Source: Acidobacteriaceae bacterium
GTDB taxonomy: Bacteria; Acidobacteriota; Terriglobia; Terriglobales; Acidobacteriaceae
Length of the DNA stretch: 55,845 nt
Assembly (NCBI GenBank): GCA_003151335.1
Contig: PLXE01000101.1
Span: 1 to 55,845 of the forward strand
Direction of reading: 5' to 3'
The position numbers and the translations under genes were made by a program. The notes below the pieces were generated by a model that was not told where the DNA came from, made no database searches, and saw only the letters and a program-made list of their open reading frames with translations. This document shows positions 26,761 to 34,915 of this stretch, piece by piece. How positions within the stretch are numbered: position 1 is the first letter of the stretch; each line of letters begins with the position of its first letter.

Positions 26761-27552
26761 ATGGGTACGTCAGGATCAGGCGCTGGCGGCGGATCCGGCG
26801 GTTCCGGTGGTGGCGGCGGAGGCGGCGGCCGAACGGGGGCTGGCGTCGTTACGATTCGTAGCGGCAACTTACTGGAAGTCGACCCGAAAGAGGCGCAAGC
26901 TCGCGAGGCCATTCAATCAATATTCTCGAGGCTGCCCCATGACTATATTGGATTCCTTGCGGGGGACATGGGAGTCGGGGCTGCTTACGAGGCCCTACAC
27001 TCCCTCCACGTCATGCTAGTGCAGGAGAAATCTTGGGACAAAGTACAAAAGCGATTCGGCGTTCCCGGTGACAAGGGATGCCTGCGCGCTTTGGCAGACG
27101 TTCTGAGCAAAGACGAAGGCGCGACATCTGTCAGTCCGCGTTTGCGCGCCCCTCTCAAGGCAACGTTGATAGACTTTTTTCGGAGAGTTGTCGGCGATAA
27201 TCCCGTTACTTTGGATTCTGGAACTGCTGCAGAAGTTCTCGCGGCAGTTCGACCGGCTGTCTTTCAGTCGACGTCAGCTCACTTCCTCGGCGCATATATA
27301 AGCGAGTTTCTCCGTCAAGAAGAAACGAGTCTGACCAAGCAAGCCAGGAAAAGACTGCGCGATTTTTCCGAAGCCAAGGCGAACCAAGTCGTCGATTCCT
27401 TTAAGGCTAAGTTCAAGGGAAGACCGTTGGGAGACATAAAGCAGGTCGGGTTCACTCACCTATTTCGGGTAATGAAGGAAGATCCCGCATGGCTGTCCGA
27501 GCAGTTACGAAGGAAGATTCCGACCGAGAAGTCAGCGTCGAGTGTTCAGTAA
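26761..27552 (+). CDS. QatB-like glycine-rich protein
   Basis: A 263-residue protein starting Met-Gly-Thr-Ser, followed by a tract to residue ~28 made almost wholly of Gly and Ser. A helical domain follows (AREAIQSIFSRLPHDYIGFLAGDM, then LRAPLKATLIDFFRRVV and TKQARKRLRDFSEAKANQVVDSFKAKF). This layout, an N-terminal MG plus Gly-rich stretch next to a QueC-like gene, resembles QatB of the Qat defence system. Met removal would leave an N-terminal Gly. It lies 4 bases after the CHAT stop and overlaps the QueC-like gene by 64 bases. The QatB name rests on context and N-terminal likeness, not on an alignment. Confidence 0.7.
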   Translation: MGTSGSGAGGGSGGSGGGGGGGGRTGAGVVTIRSGNLLEVDPKEAQAREAIQSIFSRLPHDYIGFLAGDMGVGAAYEALHSLHVMLVQEKSWDKVQKRFGVPGDKGCLRALADVLSKDEGATSVSPRLRAPLKATLIDFFRRVVGDNPVTLDSGTAAEVLAAVRPAVFQSTSAHFLGAYISEFLRQEETSLTKQARKRLRDFSEAKANQVVDSFKAKFKGRPLGDIKQVGFTHLFRVMKEDPAWLSEQLRRKIPTEKSASSVQ

Positions 27553-28820
27553 TTGGCGTTCGTTCCGCATTTGAACCTCGGCGTGCTCGCTTCGTCTTTC
27601 CGCCTTCCTCGATGTGGACGGCTGAAGGCCCTCTTGGCTCGGCGCCTTTGACGCCGCGCGTGCTTGATCTTCTGGATCTTGTGGGAGCAATTTATCGAAT
27701 CGAATCACAGGTTCCACAGCGCTTGACCAACCCCATGAAGGAGTGGAGGATCACGGCTCCGGTGCGGGATCTGAGATTCTGGACTGCGGAAGGCGGCACT
27801 CTGTTGGGCTCCTCCCTTGGGTTCTTGAATAGGGCTCTATGGACGTTCACCTTCGAGCGGCGGCGAAATCCCGTCGATCCGGTTCTGACGAGAAGCAATG
27901 CTCGCAAAGTGGAAGAAGTGATTCTATTTTCCGGCGGGATGGATAGTGCTTGCGGCGCTGGCGTTCACAAGTCCGGCAAGCAAAAGGTTCAACTTGCATC
28001 CTTCTCCACACGCCAAGGTGGTCTGCAGCGCGCGATAGCCAAAGAATTAGGATACCTTCCCCCTACGCAGTGGAGGTTGTATGGCGGCCGCGGCAAAGAG
28101 GGGATGAACTTGATACGCTCGATTGTATTCCTGACACTCGGCGCCGTGGTGGCGGAGACTTTCGGTGCGTCCACTATCTTCCAATACGAGAACGGCGTTC
28201 TCGCTGCTGCCATCCCTCCTTCAGGAAGCTTCATTCCGACGCGCCACGCGCACCCGGAGCTGCATCGTCGCATGGAGCGACTGTTTGGAGTGGTGTTCCA
28301 ACGTGAGATCGTAATCAGGAACCCATTCGCTTTGTTGACCAAGCGTGAAACTGCTCAAAAGTTCTCGAAGTCTGTCGGATCAACCCTTTCGGAAAGTATT
28401 CTTCGTCGAACGGAAACCTGCTGGCGGCTTGCACAGGCGCAAGTGGGCGGGAAGCCCAAGAGACCCGGTACGTCCTGTGGAGTTTGTACTCCCTGCATTG
28501 TTCGGCGGACCGCGCGACCGTTTGAGGCTTCCAAAGGGGCTTGGCCAGGATGGCGTGGATACGCTTATGATCTGAAGAAACCGCGCGTCCACAATCACGC
28601 GAAGCTGGGCCTGACGTTCCGAGCCTACTTGGAATTGATCAGCATTGTTCTCGGATCTCCCGATGATCGAGGCATCATCGAAGAATTGGCGCCTGAGGCA
28701 CGAGCCTTGATCGACGGCCCGGCAGGACCCCGCTCGGAGGATATTGCACCTCTTCTTCGCAGATTCGCGGAGGAGTTCTGCGATACCTTTGAAATTGCAC
28801 GTCCTGCGGGGGAATCGTGA
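27489..28820 (+). CDS. QueC/QatC-like PP-loop enzyme
   Basis: A 443-residue protein related to 7-cyano-7-deazaguanine synthase. The ATP-pyrophosphatase PP-loop SGGMDS is at residues 148-153. The expected zinc ligands are Cys311 and the CGVCTPC cluster (Cys330, Cys333, Cys336). QueC is about 230 residues; this one has a ~140-residue N-terminal extension and a longer C-terminal part, as in QatC. QueC makes preQ0 for queuosine; QatC and type IV CBASS Cap9 are defence relatives. No other queuosine genes are nearby, so a defence role is likelier. AAGGAAG precedes the start inside the QatB-like gene, and the stop overlaps the ASCH start (GTGA). Confidence 0.88.
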   Translation: MAVRAVTKEDSDREVSVECSVIGVRSAFEPRRARFVFPPSSMWTAEGPLGSAPLTPRVLDLLDLVGAIYRIESQVPQRLTNPMKEWRITAPVRDLRFWTAEGGTLLGSSLGFLNRALWTFTFERRRNPVDPVLTRSNARKVEEVILFSGGMDSACGAGVHKSGKQKVQLASFSTRQGGLQRAIAKELGYLPPTQWRLYGGRGKEGMNLIRSIVFLTLGAVVAETFGASTIFQYENGVLAAAIPPSGSFIPTRHAHPELHRRMERLFGVVFQREIVIRNPFALLTKRETAQKFSKSVGSTLSESILRRTETCWRLAQAQVGGKPKRPGTSCGVCTPCIVRRTARPFEASKGAWPGWRGYAYDLKKPRVHNHAKLGLTFRAYLELISIVLGSPDDRGIIEELAPEARALIDGPAGPRSEDIAPLLRRFAEEFCDTFEIARPAGES

Positions 28821-29251
28821 ATAACTGGAACTTCCCGGCCCTAAGCATTCGGCAACCATGGGCAGAGCTAATCATGCAAGGCAGAAAAACACTCGAGATC
28901 CGGACCTGGAAAACGGAGTACCGCGGCCCTATTTGGATTCACGCGGGGTTGCACGTCGATGAGGCCCTGGACGCACGGTTTGGCGTCCGTGACCTTTTCC
29001 GCGGAGGCTTGATCGGGGTGGCGGAATTGAAGTCCGTTGAACCCGTGGATGAAATCGGTTGGGAGGCATGGCGCGATCGCCATCTCGACTTCGGTCCGTT
29101 CAAACAGGGCTTATTTGCTTGGGTCCTTTCCGACCCCAAGAGACTTCATTCACCGGTGCGCACGTCCGGTCGCACAGGCCTTTACCCTCTAGACCCTCAG
29201 CTACTTTCGCGACTGAGTGACCCTTGGACTTCTGACGAACTGGGTCAGTAA
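28817..29251 (+). CDS. ASCH domain protein
   Basis: A 144-residue ASCH (PUA-like fold) protein. The signature ALSIRQPWAELIMQGRKTLEIRTW contains the conserved G-K-T-x-E-x-R motif, followed by YRGPIWIHAG and LIGVAELKSVEPV strands. ASCH proteins bind RNA or modified bases and some hydrolyse N4-acylcytosine nucleosides. The GTG start overlaps the QueC-like stop, so it is the fourth coupled gene of the operon. A base-recognition or base-hydrolysis role beside a deazaguanine-type enzyme is plausible but unproven. It converges with the next gene, the stops overlapping by seven bases. Confidence 0.9.
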   Translation: MNNWNFPALSIRQPWAELIMQGRKTLEIRTWKTEYRGPIWIHAGLHVDEALDARFGVRDLFRGGLIGVAELKSVEPVDEIGWEAWRDRHLDFGPFKQGLFAWVLSDPKRLHSPVRTSGRTGLYPLDPQLLSRLSDPWTSDELGQ

Positions 29252-29976
29252 GTCACCACGGAATACTCGTCAGAAATCCGGACCTCCTGCTGGGGTTTTT
29301 CATCTCCCCCAGGCCCCCGATACTGGATGTCTGGATCCTTAAATAGATGCGTTTTGAGGTACGCCAGCCGGAAGAGCGGATTCAGGGGGCCCTCGCCTAT
29401 GACTTTGACGCCCACCCCTTTTTCTACTATCAGAGAATTCGTTGCGCTCAGATTCGCCATAACATTCACATTGATAGACGTGTTGGCTTCTACTGCAAAC
29501 TTCACCTCCGCGCCCGACTTAATCGATGTGATGATCGTGACGCGGGGAGCGGTGACGACTTCTATGACGATTCCGTGCTTTTCATCCCACTGCCCCGCGT
29601 TAAGCTTAGCAATGAGCTGCTGCCCCAAAGCTAGAATGTCATCAACACGCGTCACTCGTGTTTCCGGAGCGCTGAACGTGACTCCAGCCTCTTTCTGGAA
29701 ACTTACTTCCAAGAGAGCTTTGCCCTTGCTCAGACCAGCATCGGCCAGTGCGTTCGCACTGGTGTTGATTTTTCTTGTTGCGTTAATCGTGAAATCGTAG
29801 TTTGCCGTCCCCGTGCCCGTCACAGTCTTTAATCCTGTGAGTTGTTTCATGGGTTGAAACAGCGCCCCTCGCATAGGTCCGTAATGACCTATCTCAAGAG
29901 GAGTGTTAGGGACCCATGTGGCGAAGAGTCCGGTTTCTCCACGAATCTCGGACGCATAGAGCTCGTCGATGGCCAT
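29245..29976 (-). CDS. Unknown beta-rich protein converging on the CHAT operon
   Basis: A 243-residue protein not assigned to a family. The N terminus (MAIDELYASEIRGETGLFATWVPNTPLEIGHYG) looks conserved. Long alternating strands occupy about residues 134-192 (IVIEVVTAPRVTIITSIKSG, KFAVEANTSINVNVMANLSA), which would suit a beta sheet and possibly a pore-forming fold. The tail is polar. It starts at 29976 behind GAGG and ends tail-to-tail with the ASCH gene. It could be a partner of the CHAT protease, as gasdermin-type proteins are elsewhere, but I see no motif that proves this. Confidence 0.6.
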   Translation of the reverse strand: MAIDELYASEIRGETGLFATWVPNTPLEIGHYGPMRGALFQPMKQLTGLKTVTGTGTANYDFTINATRKINTSANALADAGLSKGKALLEVSFQKEAGVTFSAPETRVTRVDDILALGQQLIAKLNAGQWDEKHGIVIEVVTAPRVTIITSIKSGAEVKFAVEANTSINVNVMANLSATNSLIVEKGVGVKVIGEGPLNPLFRLAYLKTHLFKDPDIQYRGPGGDEKPQQEVRISDEYSVVTY

Positions 29977-30077
29977 AGAAGAACCTCACAGCAGCATCGT
30001 ACTCTTGGTTTGGGAAATTATTCCAGTCGGGCCGGGAGAGGATTCCTGATGGGGAGCTTTCGACTCGTGGGCAACCA

Positions 30078-30393
30078 TCACTGTCCGCACAGGCTGTGCT
30101 TTCCGTTGAGCGCGTGCGCTACCAGTTCGTCAACTGGATCGGAAGCCGCTATTTCCCGCACGGCGGTGAAGGAGCAGAGGCCGTTCACAGGCACCGGCCG
30201 CTGATCTTCGATTCGGTACCCGCCATTTGATCTGCGAAGGATCAAACGGCACTTCCAACGCTGCCACCAATTCTTTGACCCGTTCCGCCGGGACCCGAAG
30301 AACTCCGGGTGCCGGCATCGGAGGCTGCGATCCAGATGCGGGCGTGGGATCTTTCTGCGCATGAATATTGTGTGATTCCACATCCCCCCACAC
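30078..30393 (-). pseudogene. Frameshifted remnant of an element-borne gene
   Basis: Two frames of one gene: the first reads PAPGVLRVPAERVKELVAALEVPFDPSQIKWRV, the second YRIEDQRPVPVNGLCSFTAVREIAASDPVDELVAHAL and stops at 30078. The first part resembles the opening of a single-strand annealing/Rad52-like protein found on plasmids, from memory. The frame changes near 30220-30235, with probable internal deletion. It sits downstream of the HNH gene on the same strand. The rest of 29977-30456 shows nothing else. Confidence 0.4.
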
Positions 30394-30456
30394 ACCATAG
30401 AATCACAACAAGCTTGAATAATTCGTTGCCTACACAAGAACACGGCTGATCGGCCG

Positions 30457-30825
30457 TCAGTAGTCCGTTCGCGTTGATCCTTTTTCCTCGTTGCACCACC
30501 AGTGCGTGGCTTGAATGTTGTCAGGATGGTCGTCTCGCCAGGCCCCTCCCATTCCTTTTGGGTGTTTGTGGTCCGGAACGATATCGCTGTATTCGGTGAA
30601 CTCCTTGTGGCAGATTGCGCATTTACCGTTCTGGTCGGCGATCTTTCGGTTCAACAACTTCCGCATCTCAGCGGGTGATCGTAGCTCGCGATATCCCCTG
30701 GGGTGGTGTGGATCTTCGATGCGCTTGACACCAAGCTGAAATCTGCGTTCTTTCCGAGCCTGCTCGCGACCGCAGCAGAAAACCGATCTGTGGATCGGAC
30801 AGTATTCATTCCGACGGAGTTTCAT
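30457..30825 (-). CDS. HNH endonuclease
   Basis: A 122-residue HNH nuclease. C69-x2-C72 in KCAICHK, catalytic Asp85-His86 in VPDHKHPKGMGG, Asn103 in DNIQATHWWC and the second Cys111-Asn112 pair form the beta-beta-alpha metal fold. A further CxxH and CC near the N terminus (EYCPIHRSVFCCGRE) may bind another zinc. The start at 30825 has AGGAG at seven bases; an ATG six bases upstream sits on top of that site. The family nicks or cuts DNA. In this setting it may be a homing, defence or phage-packaging relative. Confidence 0.85.
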   Translation of the reverse strand: MKLRRNEYCPIHRSVFCCGREQARKERRFQLGVKRIEDPHHPRGYRELRSPAEMRKLLNRKIADQNGKCAICHKEFTEYSDIVPDHKHPKGMGGAWRDDHPDNIQATHWWCNEEKGSTRTDY

Positions 30826-30975
30826 GGGCATGCTCCTGTGTGACTTGCATTGGTATTCGTTTTGGCTTTCCACGGCTCCGATTACCGAAAGAGATCAATA
30901 CGTGCCGGTACACATCTCTCGCAGCGTGTAAACTGCTTGGTTCCTTGGATATAGCGCCAATGGGAGCGCACCGCC

Positions 30976-31761
30976 ATGAGTGGCCTGCCGGCTTTCGATC
31001 GGTATATCGGCATCGACTATTCCGGCGCAGAGACGCCGAAATCGAGCCTCAAAGGCTTGCGCGTTTACATGGCGGACCGCAACGGACCTCCCACTGAGGT
31101 GCCGCCGCCACCCAGCCCACGCAAATACTGGACACGGCGAGAAATCGCCGAATGGCTGGTGGAACGCCTTTCAGAAAAGCAACCATCCCTGGTTGGGATT
31201 GACCACGGCTTTTCGTTTCCGCTGCGGTACTTCAACCAGCACCGCCTGCCGCACGATTGGCCAGCATTTCTCGACGATTTCCAGCGGCATTGGCCGACGG
31301 ATGATGAATACACCTACGTTGATTTTGTGCGCGACGGCCTTCGTGGCAACGGTGCCGCTAGATGCGGTAACGCGCGGTGGAGGCGCGTCACAGAAGTAAG
31401 GGCCGGGGCGAAGTCCGTTTTCCACTTCGACGTACCGGGCTCAGTGGCAAAGTCCACCCATGCCGGGCTGCCTTGGCTACGCTTTATCCGCCTTCACGTG
31501 CCCAGCGTGCACTTTTGGCCTTTCGATGGCTGGGATGTCCCGAGGGAACGGTCGGTCGTGGCAGAAGTCTATCCATCTCTTTGGAGCCGGGCCTTCGCGC
31601 AGGGGAATCGGAATGAACATCAGCACGACGCATTTTCCGTTGCGGAATGGATGCGTCGTTCCGACATTGGCGCTACGCTCACGGAATTCTTGGCTCCCGC
31701 TCTCGCGCCTGCAGAGCACAAAGCAGCGCACGTTGAGGGCTGGATACTGGGAATCAAGTGA
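30976..31761 (+). CDS. DUF429-like RNase H-fold protein
   Basis: A 261-residue protein. The first strand YIGIDYSGAE has the conserved Asp of DUF429/RNase H-like folds, a second acidic strand is SLVGIDHGFSFP, and further Asp/Glu residues follow in VVAEVYPSLW and HQHDAFSVAEW. The family is predicted to be a nuclease but not characterised. A metal-binding active site made of these acidic residues is plausible. It stands alone between the HNH gene and a secreted hydrolase gene on the opposite or same strand. Confidence 0.75.
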   Translation: MSGLPAFDRYIGIDYSGAETPKSSLKGLRVYMADRNGPPTEVPPPPSPRKYWTRREIAEWLVERLSEKQPSLVGIDHGFSFPLRYFNQHRLPHDWPAFLDDFQRHWPTDDEYTYVDFVRDGLRGNGAARCGNARWRRVTEVRAGAKSVFHFDVPGSVAKSTHAGLPWLRFIRLHVPSVHFWPFDGWDVPRERSVVAEVYPSLWSRAFAQGNRNEHQHDAFSVAEWMRRSDIGATLTEFLAPALAPAEHKAAHVEGWILGIK

Positions 31762-31889
31762 ATTGCCGCTACGCGAGTCCCGCAGACCGCACTGGCATCC
31801 TGCGCAGATGCTGTCAGGCGGTAAAAATTTTCCGGAAAGAATGGAAATGCGCGATGTCCTCACCGATCGCGGGAAAGTAAACTGTCCGT

Positions 31890-33662
31890 ATGAACGAGCC
31901 ACTTAGGAACCTTTCTCCCACTTGGCAGCCCCGTCTCTACGCTGTTTGCCTGGGAATCCTGATCATTATCTTGTTGTGTCCAGTCAGAGTCTTCGCAAAA
32001 ACCAGCCGTGCGCCGCAGTTTTCCATCGCGTTTACCAAACAGCGGAGTGACAAGCCGCTCGATGGGCGGATGCTGCTTCTGCTCTCCACGGACCCCTCCG
32101 AAGAGCCCCGGATGCAAATCAACGACACGCCGAGAACCCAGATGGTCTTCGGCATTGACATCGACGGATTGAAGCCGGAGGAGTCCGTCTTCGTCGACGA
32201 GAAGGCATGGGGTTATCCACTGCGCAGCTTGCGCGACGTGCCTCCCGGGGAGTATTACGTCCAGGCGTTGTTGCACCGCTACGAAACCTTCCACCGGGCC
32301 GACGGCAAGGTTGTCAAACTGCCCATGGATCGTGGAGAAGGACAGCATTGGAACATTGCGCCGGGAAACTTGTACAGCAAGCCGGTAAAGATCACGATTA
32401 CCAAGAACAATACGCCGGTCAGGATTGTCCTCGACCAGGAAATCCCGCCCATTTCGGTGCCAGCCGACACCAGGTACGTGCGGCACATCAGGATCCAGAG
32501 CGAGCTGTTAAGCAATTTCTGGGGACGGCCCATGTATCTCTCTGCGATCGTGCTGGTGCCTGAGGGATTCGATGAACACCCGGAAGTGCGCTATCCCCTG
32601 ATGTTGTTTCACGATCATTTTGTCGACGGCATAGACGACTTTCGCACCGAACCGCCCGATCCCAACCTCAAGCTGGACTACAGCGAGCGCTTTCACATTT
32701 CGGGATACAACCGCATCCAGCAGGAAGAAGCCTACAAGTTCTACCAGCAATGGATATCGCCGAAGTTTCCCCGGTATCTGGTGGTGAAAATCCAGCATGC
32801 CAACCCCTACTATGACGATTCCTACGCTGTGAACTCAGCGAACTTGGGGCCGTACGGAGACGCGATCGAGACCGAGCTCATGCCGGCGCTGGAGAAGAAA
32901 TTCCGAAGCATAGGCCAAGGGTGGGCGCGCTTCACCTACGGCGGGTCGACTGGCGGATGGGAATCGCTGGCGGTCCAGATTTCTTATCCCGACCACTATA
33001 ACGGCGTCTTTGCCGCATGTCCCGATCCCGTCGACTTTCGAGCCTACACACTGATCGACCTGTATAAGGACACCAACGCCTTCTATATCGAGGGCGCACA
33101 CAAGCGAGTGGCGCAACCTGGCATGCGCGACTATCTCGGACATGTCACGATCACTATCCAGGACAGCAATGCTTATGAGCTTGCGCTGGGCACCAAGGGC
33201 CGTTCCGGCGAGCAGTGGGACATCTGGCAGGCGGTTTACGGGCCAGTCGGAGCCGACGGTTACCCCCAACCAATCTTCAACAAGGAAACGGGTGAGATTG
33301 ATCACCAGGTCGCCGCTTACTGGAAAGAGCACTTCGACTTACGGGCAATCCTCGAGATGAACTGGCCAACCCTCGGGCCCAAGCTGCAAGGCAAGATCCA
33401 TATTTATTGCGGGAGCGCCGACACGTACTTCCTGAACGACGCCGTTTACTTGATGGAGGACTTTCTCAAGAGCACCAGCAATCCTCCGTACGGCGGCGAA
33501 GTGAAATACGGTGATCGCGCCGAGCATTGCTGGAATGGCGATCCGAATCTGCCGAATTACCTGTCACGGCTGCATTACAACACCATGTATTTAACCAAGA
33601 TACTGGAGCGGATCGAGAAGACCGCACCACCCGGAGCCGACGTTACCAGTTGGAGATATTAG
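31890..33662 (+). CDS. Secreted alpha/beta-hydrolase (putative esterase family)
   Basis: A 590-residue exported protein. An N-terminal signal (LYAVCLGILIIILLCPVRVFA, ending about residue 36) precedes a beta domain to ~200 and an alpha/beta-hydrolase domain of the putative esterase D/enterochelin esterase type. The nucleophile Ser353 is in YGGSTGGW, and the likely catalytic His is in DRAEHCWNG near residue 550. Other marks are RYPLMLFHDHFVDG and the strand KIHIYCGSADTYFL. It would act in the periplasm or outside on an ester or peptide substrate that cannot be deduced. Stands alone. Confidence 0.75.
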   Translation: MNEPLRNLSPTWQPRLYAVCLGILIIILLCPVRVFAKTSRAPQFSIAFTKQRSDKPLDGRMLLLLSTDPSEEPRMQINDTPRTQMVFGIDIDGLKPEESVFVDEKAWGYPLRSLRDVPPGEYYVQALLHRYETFHRADGKVVKLPMDRGEGQHWNIAPGNLYSKPVKITITKNNTPVRIVLDQEIPPISVPADTRYVRHIRIQSELLSNFWGRPMYLSAIVLVPEGFDEHPEVRYPLMLFHDHFVDGIDDFRTEPPDPNLKLDYSERFHISGYNRIQQEEAYKFYQQWISPKFPRYLVVKIQHANPYYDDSYAVNSANLGPYGDAIETELMPALEKKFRSIGQGWARFTYGGSTGGWESLAVQISYPDHYNGVFAACPDPVDFRAYTLIDLYKDTNAFYIEGAHKRVAQPGMRDYLGHVTITIQDSNAYELALGTKGRSGEQWDIWQAVYGPVGADGYPQPIFNKETGEIDHQVAAYWKEHFDLRAILEMNWPTLGPKLQGKIHIYCGSADTYFLNDAVYLMEDFLKSTSNPPYGGEVKYGDRAEHCWNGDPNLPNYLSRLHYNTMYLTKILERIEKTAPPGADVTSWRY

Positions 33663-33874
33663 TTCGCAGCTCAAAGCTGCATGCTCGCACGACGTCACGC
33701 GAGTACCCATTCGGATTTTTCCGTGGACGCTGAGATGAACGATCCCAGGCGATCGAGCGGTGCTGAATCCTTCATGGCGGCAGTATTCTTTTATTCAGCG
33801 GAGGCACCCATCATTGACGTGCACATTCACTGGTCACAAACGGTTTAAGTCATTCAGCCCTCATAGGAGAAACA

Positions 33875-34873
33875 ATGGACTACGTCAATCTCGGCAAAAC
33901 TGGCCTTAAGGTTTCCCGCATCTGTCTCGGCTGCATGACTTACGGCGCGCCAGCTACGGGCGCCCTCAGACCCGGCAGCCACGCTTGGGCCCTTAACGAA
34001 GAAGAAAGCCAGCCCTTCTTCCGCCAGGCTCTTGATCGCGGAATCAGCTTCTTCGACACCGCCAACGTCTACTCAGGCGGAGCCAGCGAGGAGGTGCTGG
34101 GGAGATTTCTCAAAGCCAATACCCACCGGGAAGGTGTGGTTATCGCCACCAAAATACACGGCGTCATGCGCGACGAACCCAATGGCCGGGGCCTCTCCCG
34201 GAAATCCATTTTCTACGAGCTGGACCAGAGCCTCCGCCGGCTCGGAACCGACTACGTCGACCTCTATCAGATTCATCGCTGGGATTACGAAACGCCGATC
34301 GAGGAGACCCTGGAGGCCTTGCACGACCTGGTGAAATCAGGCAAGGTGCGTTATATCGGCGCCTCGTCCATGTTTGCATGGCAGTTCACCAAGGCGCTCT
34401 ATCTTGCCGACCTTCACGGATGGACGCGTTTTGTCTCTATGCAGAATCATTACAATCTGCTCTATCGGGAAGAAGAGCGCGAGATGATGGCGCTTTGCCG
34501 GTCAGAGGGCATCGGAGTCATCCCCTGGAGCCCTCTCGCACGTGGTCGCCTGACCCGTCCCTGGCAAAGCGAAACCACCAAACGCTATGAAACGGACCAG
34601 TTCGGCAAGAGGATGTACCTGCAAACTGAAGCAGCCGACCGTAAAGTTGTGGACCGCTTAGGGCAGATTTCCGAACGCCGTGGCGTTCCCCGCGCCCAGC
34701 TCGCACTGGCCTGGCTGCTCAGCAAGCCGGGGGTCACCGCACCGATTGTCGGAGCCACTAAAGTGCACCATCTCCAGGACGCAGTAGCAGCGCTCTCGCT
34801 GCACCTGACGCCCGAAGAGATTGCTTCTCTCGAGGAACCGTACACGCCGCATCCCGTCCTTGGCTTCAGTTGA
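33875..34873 (+). CDS. Aldo/keto reductase (YajO-like)
   Basis: A 332-residue TIM-barrel NADPH-dependent oxidoreductase. It opens YVNLGKTGLKVSRICLGCMTYG. The active-site Asp and Tyr lie in FFDTANVYSGG, followed by SEEVLGRFL, catalytic Lys in VVIATKIHG and His in YQIHRWD. GASSMFAWQF and the cofactor loop near PIVGATKVHHL complete the family. Resembles YajO and other group-11 aldo/keto reductases acting on small sugars or aldehydes. GGAG precedes the ATG. The following gene is another aldo/keto reductase 42 bases away, so they form a pair. Confidence 0.92.
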   Translation: MDYVNLGKTGLKVSRICLGCMTYGAPATGALRPGSHAWALNEEESQPFFRQALDRGISFFDTANVYSGGASEEVLGRFLKANTHREGVVIATKIHGVMRDEPNGRGLSRKSIFYELDQSLRRLGTDYVDLYQIHRWDYETPIEETLEALHDLVKSGKVRYIGASSMFAWQFTKALYLADLHGWTRFVSMQNHYNLLYREEEREMMALCRSEGIGVIPWSPLARGRLTRPWQSETTKRYETDQFGKRMYLQTEAADRKVVDRLGQISERRGVPRAQLALAWLLSKPGVTAPIVGATKVHHLQDAVAALSLHLTPEEIASLEEPYTPHPVLGFS

Positions 34874-34915
34874 GTTCTTGGCATGATTTGTTTTGCCTTC
34901 AGAAGGAGGGAACAT

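Noticed and set aside
29977-30077. Possible gasdermin-like identity for the beta-rich gene at 29245
   Set aside because: No conserved gasdermin motif or lipidation cysteine recognised; kept only as a hypothesis.
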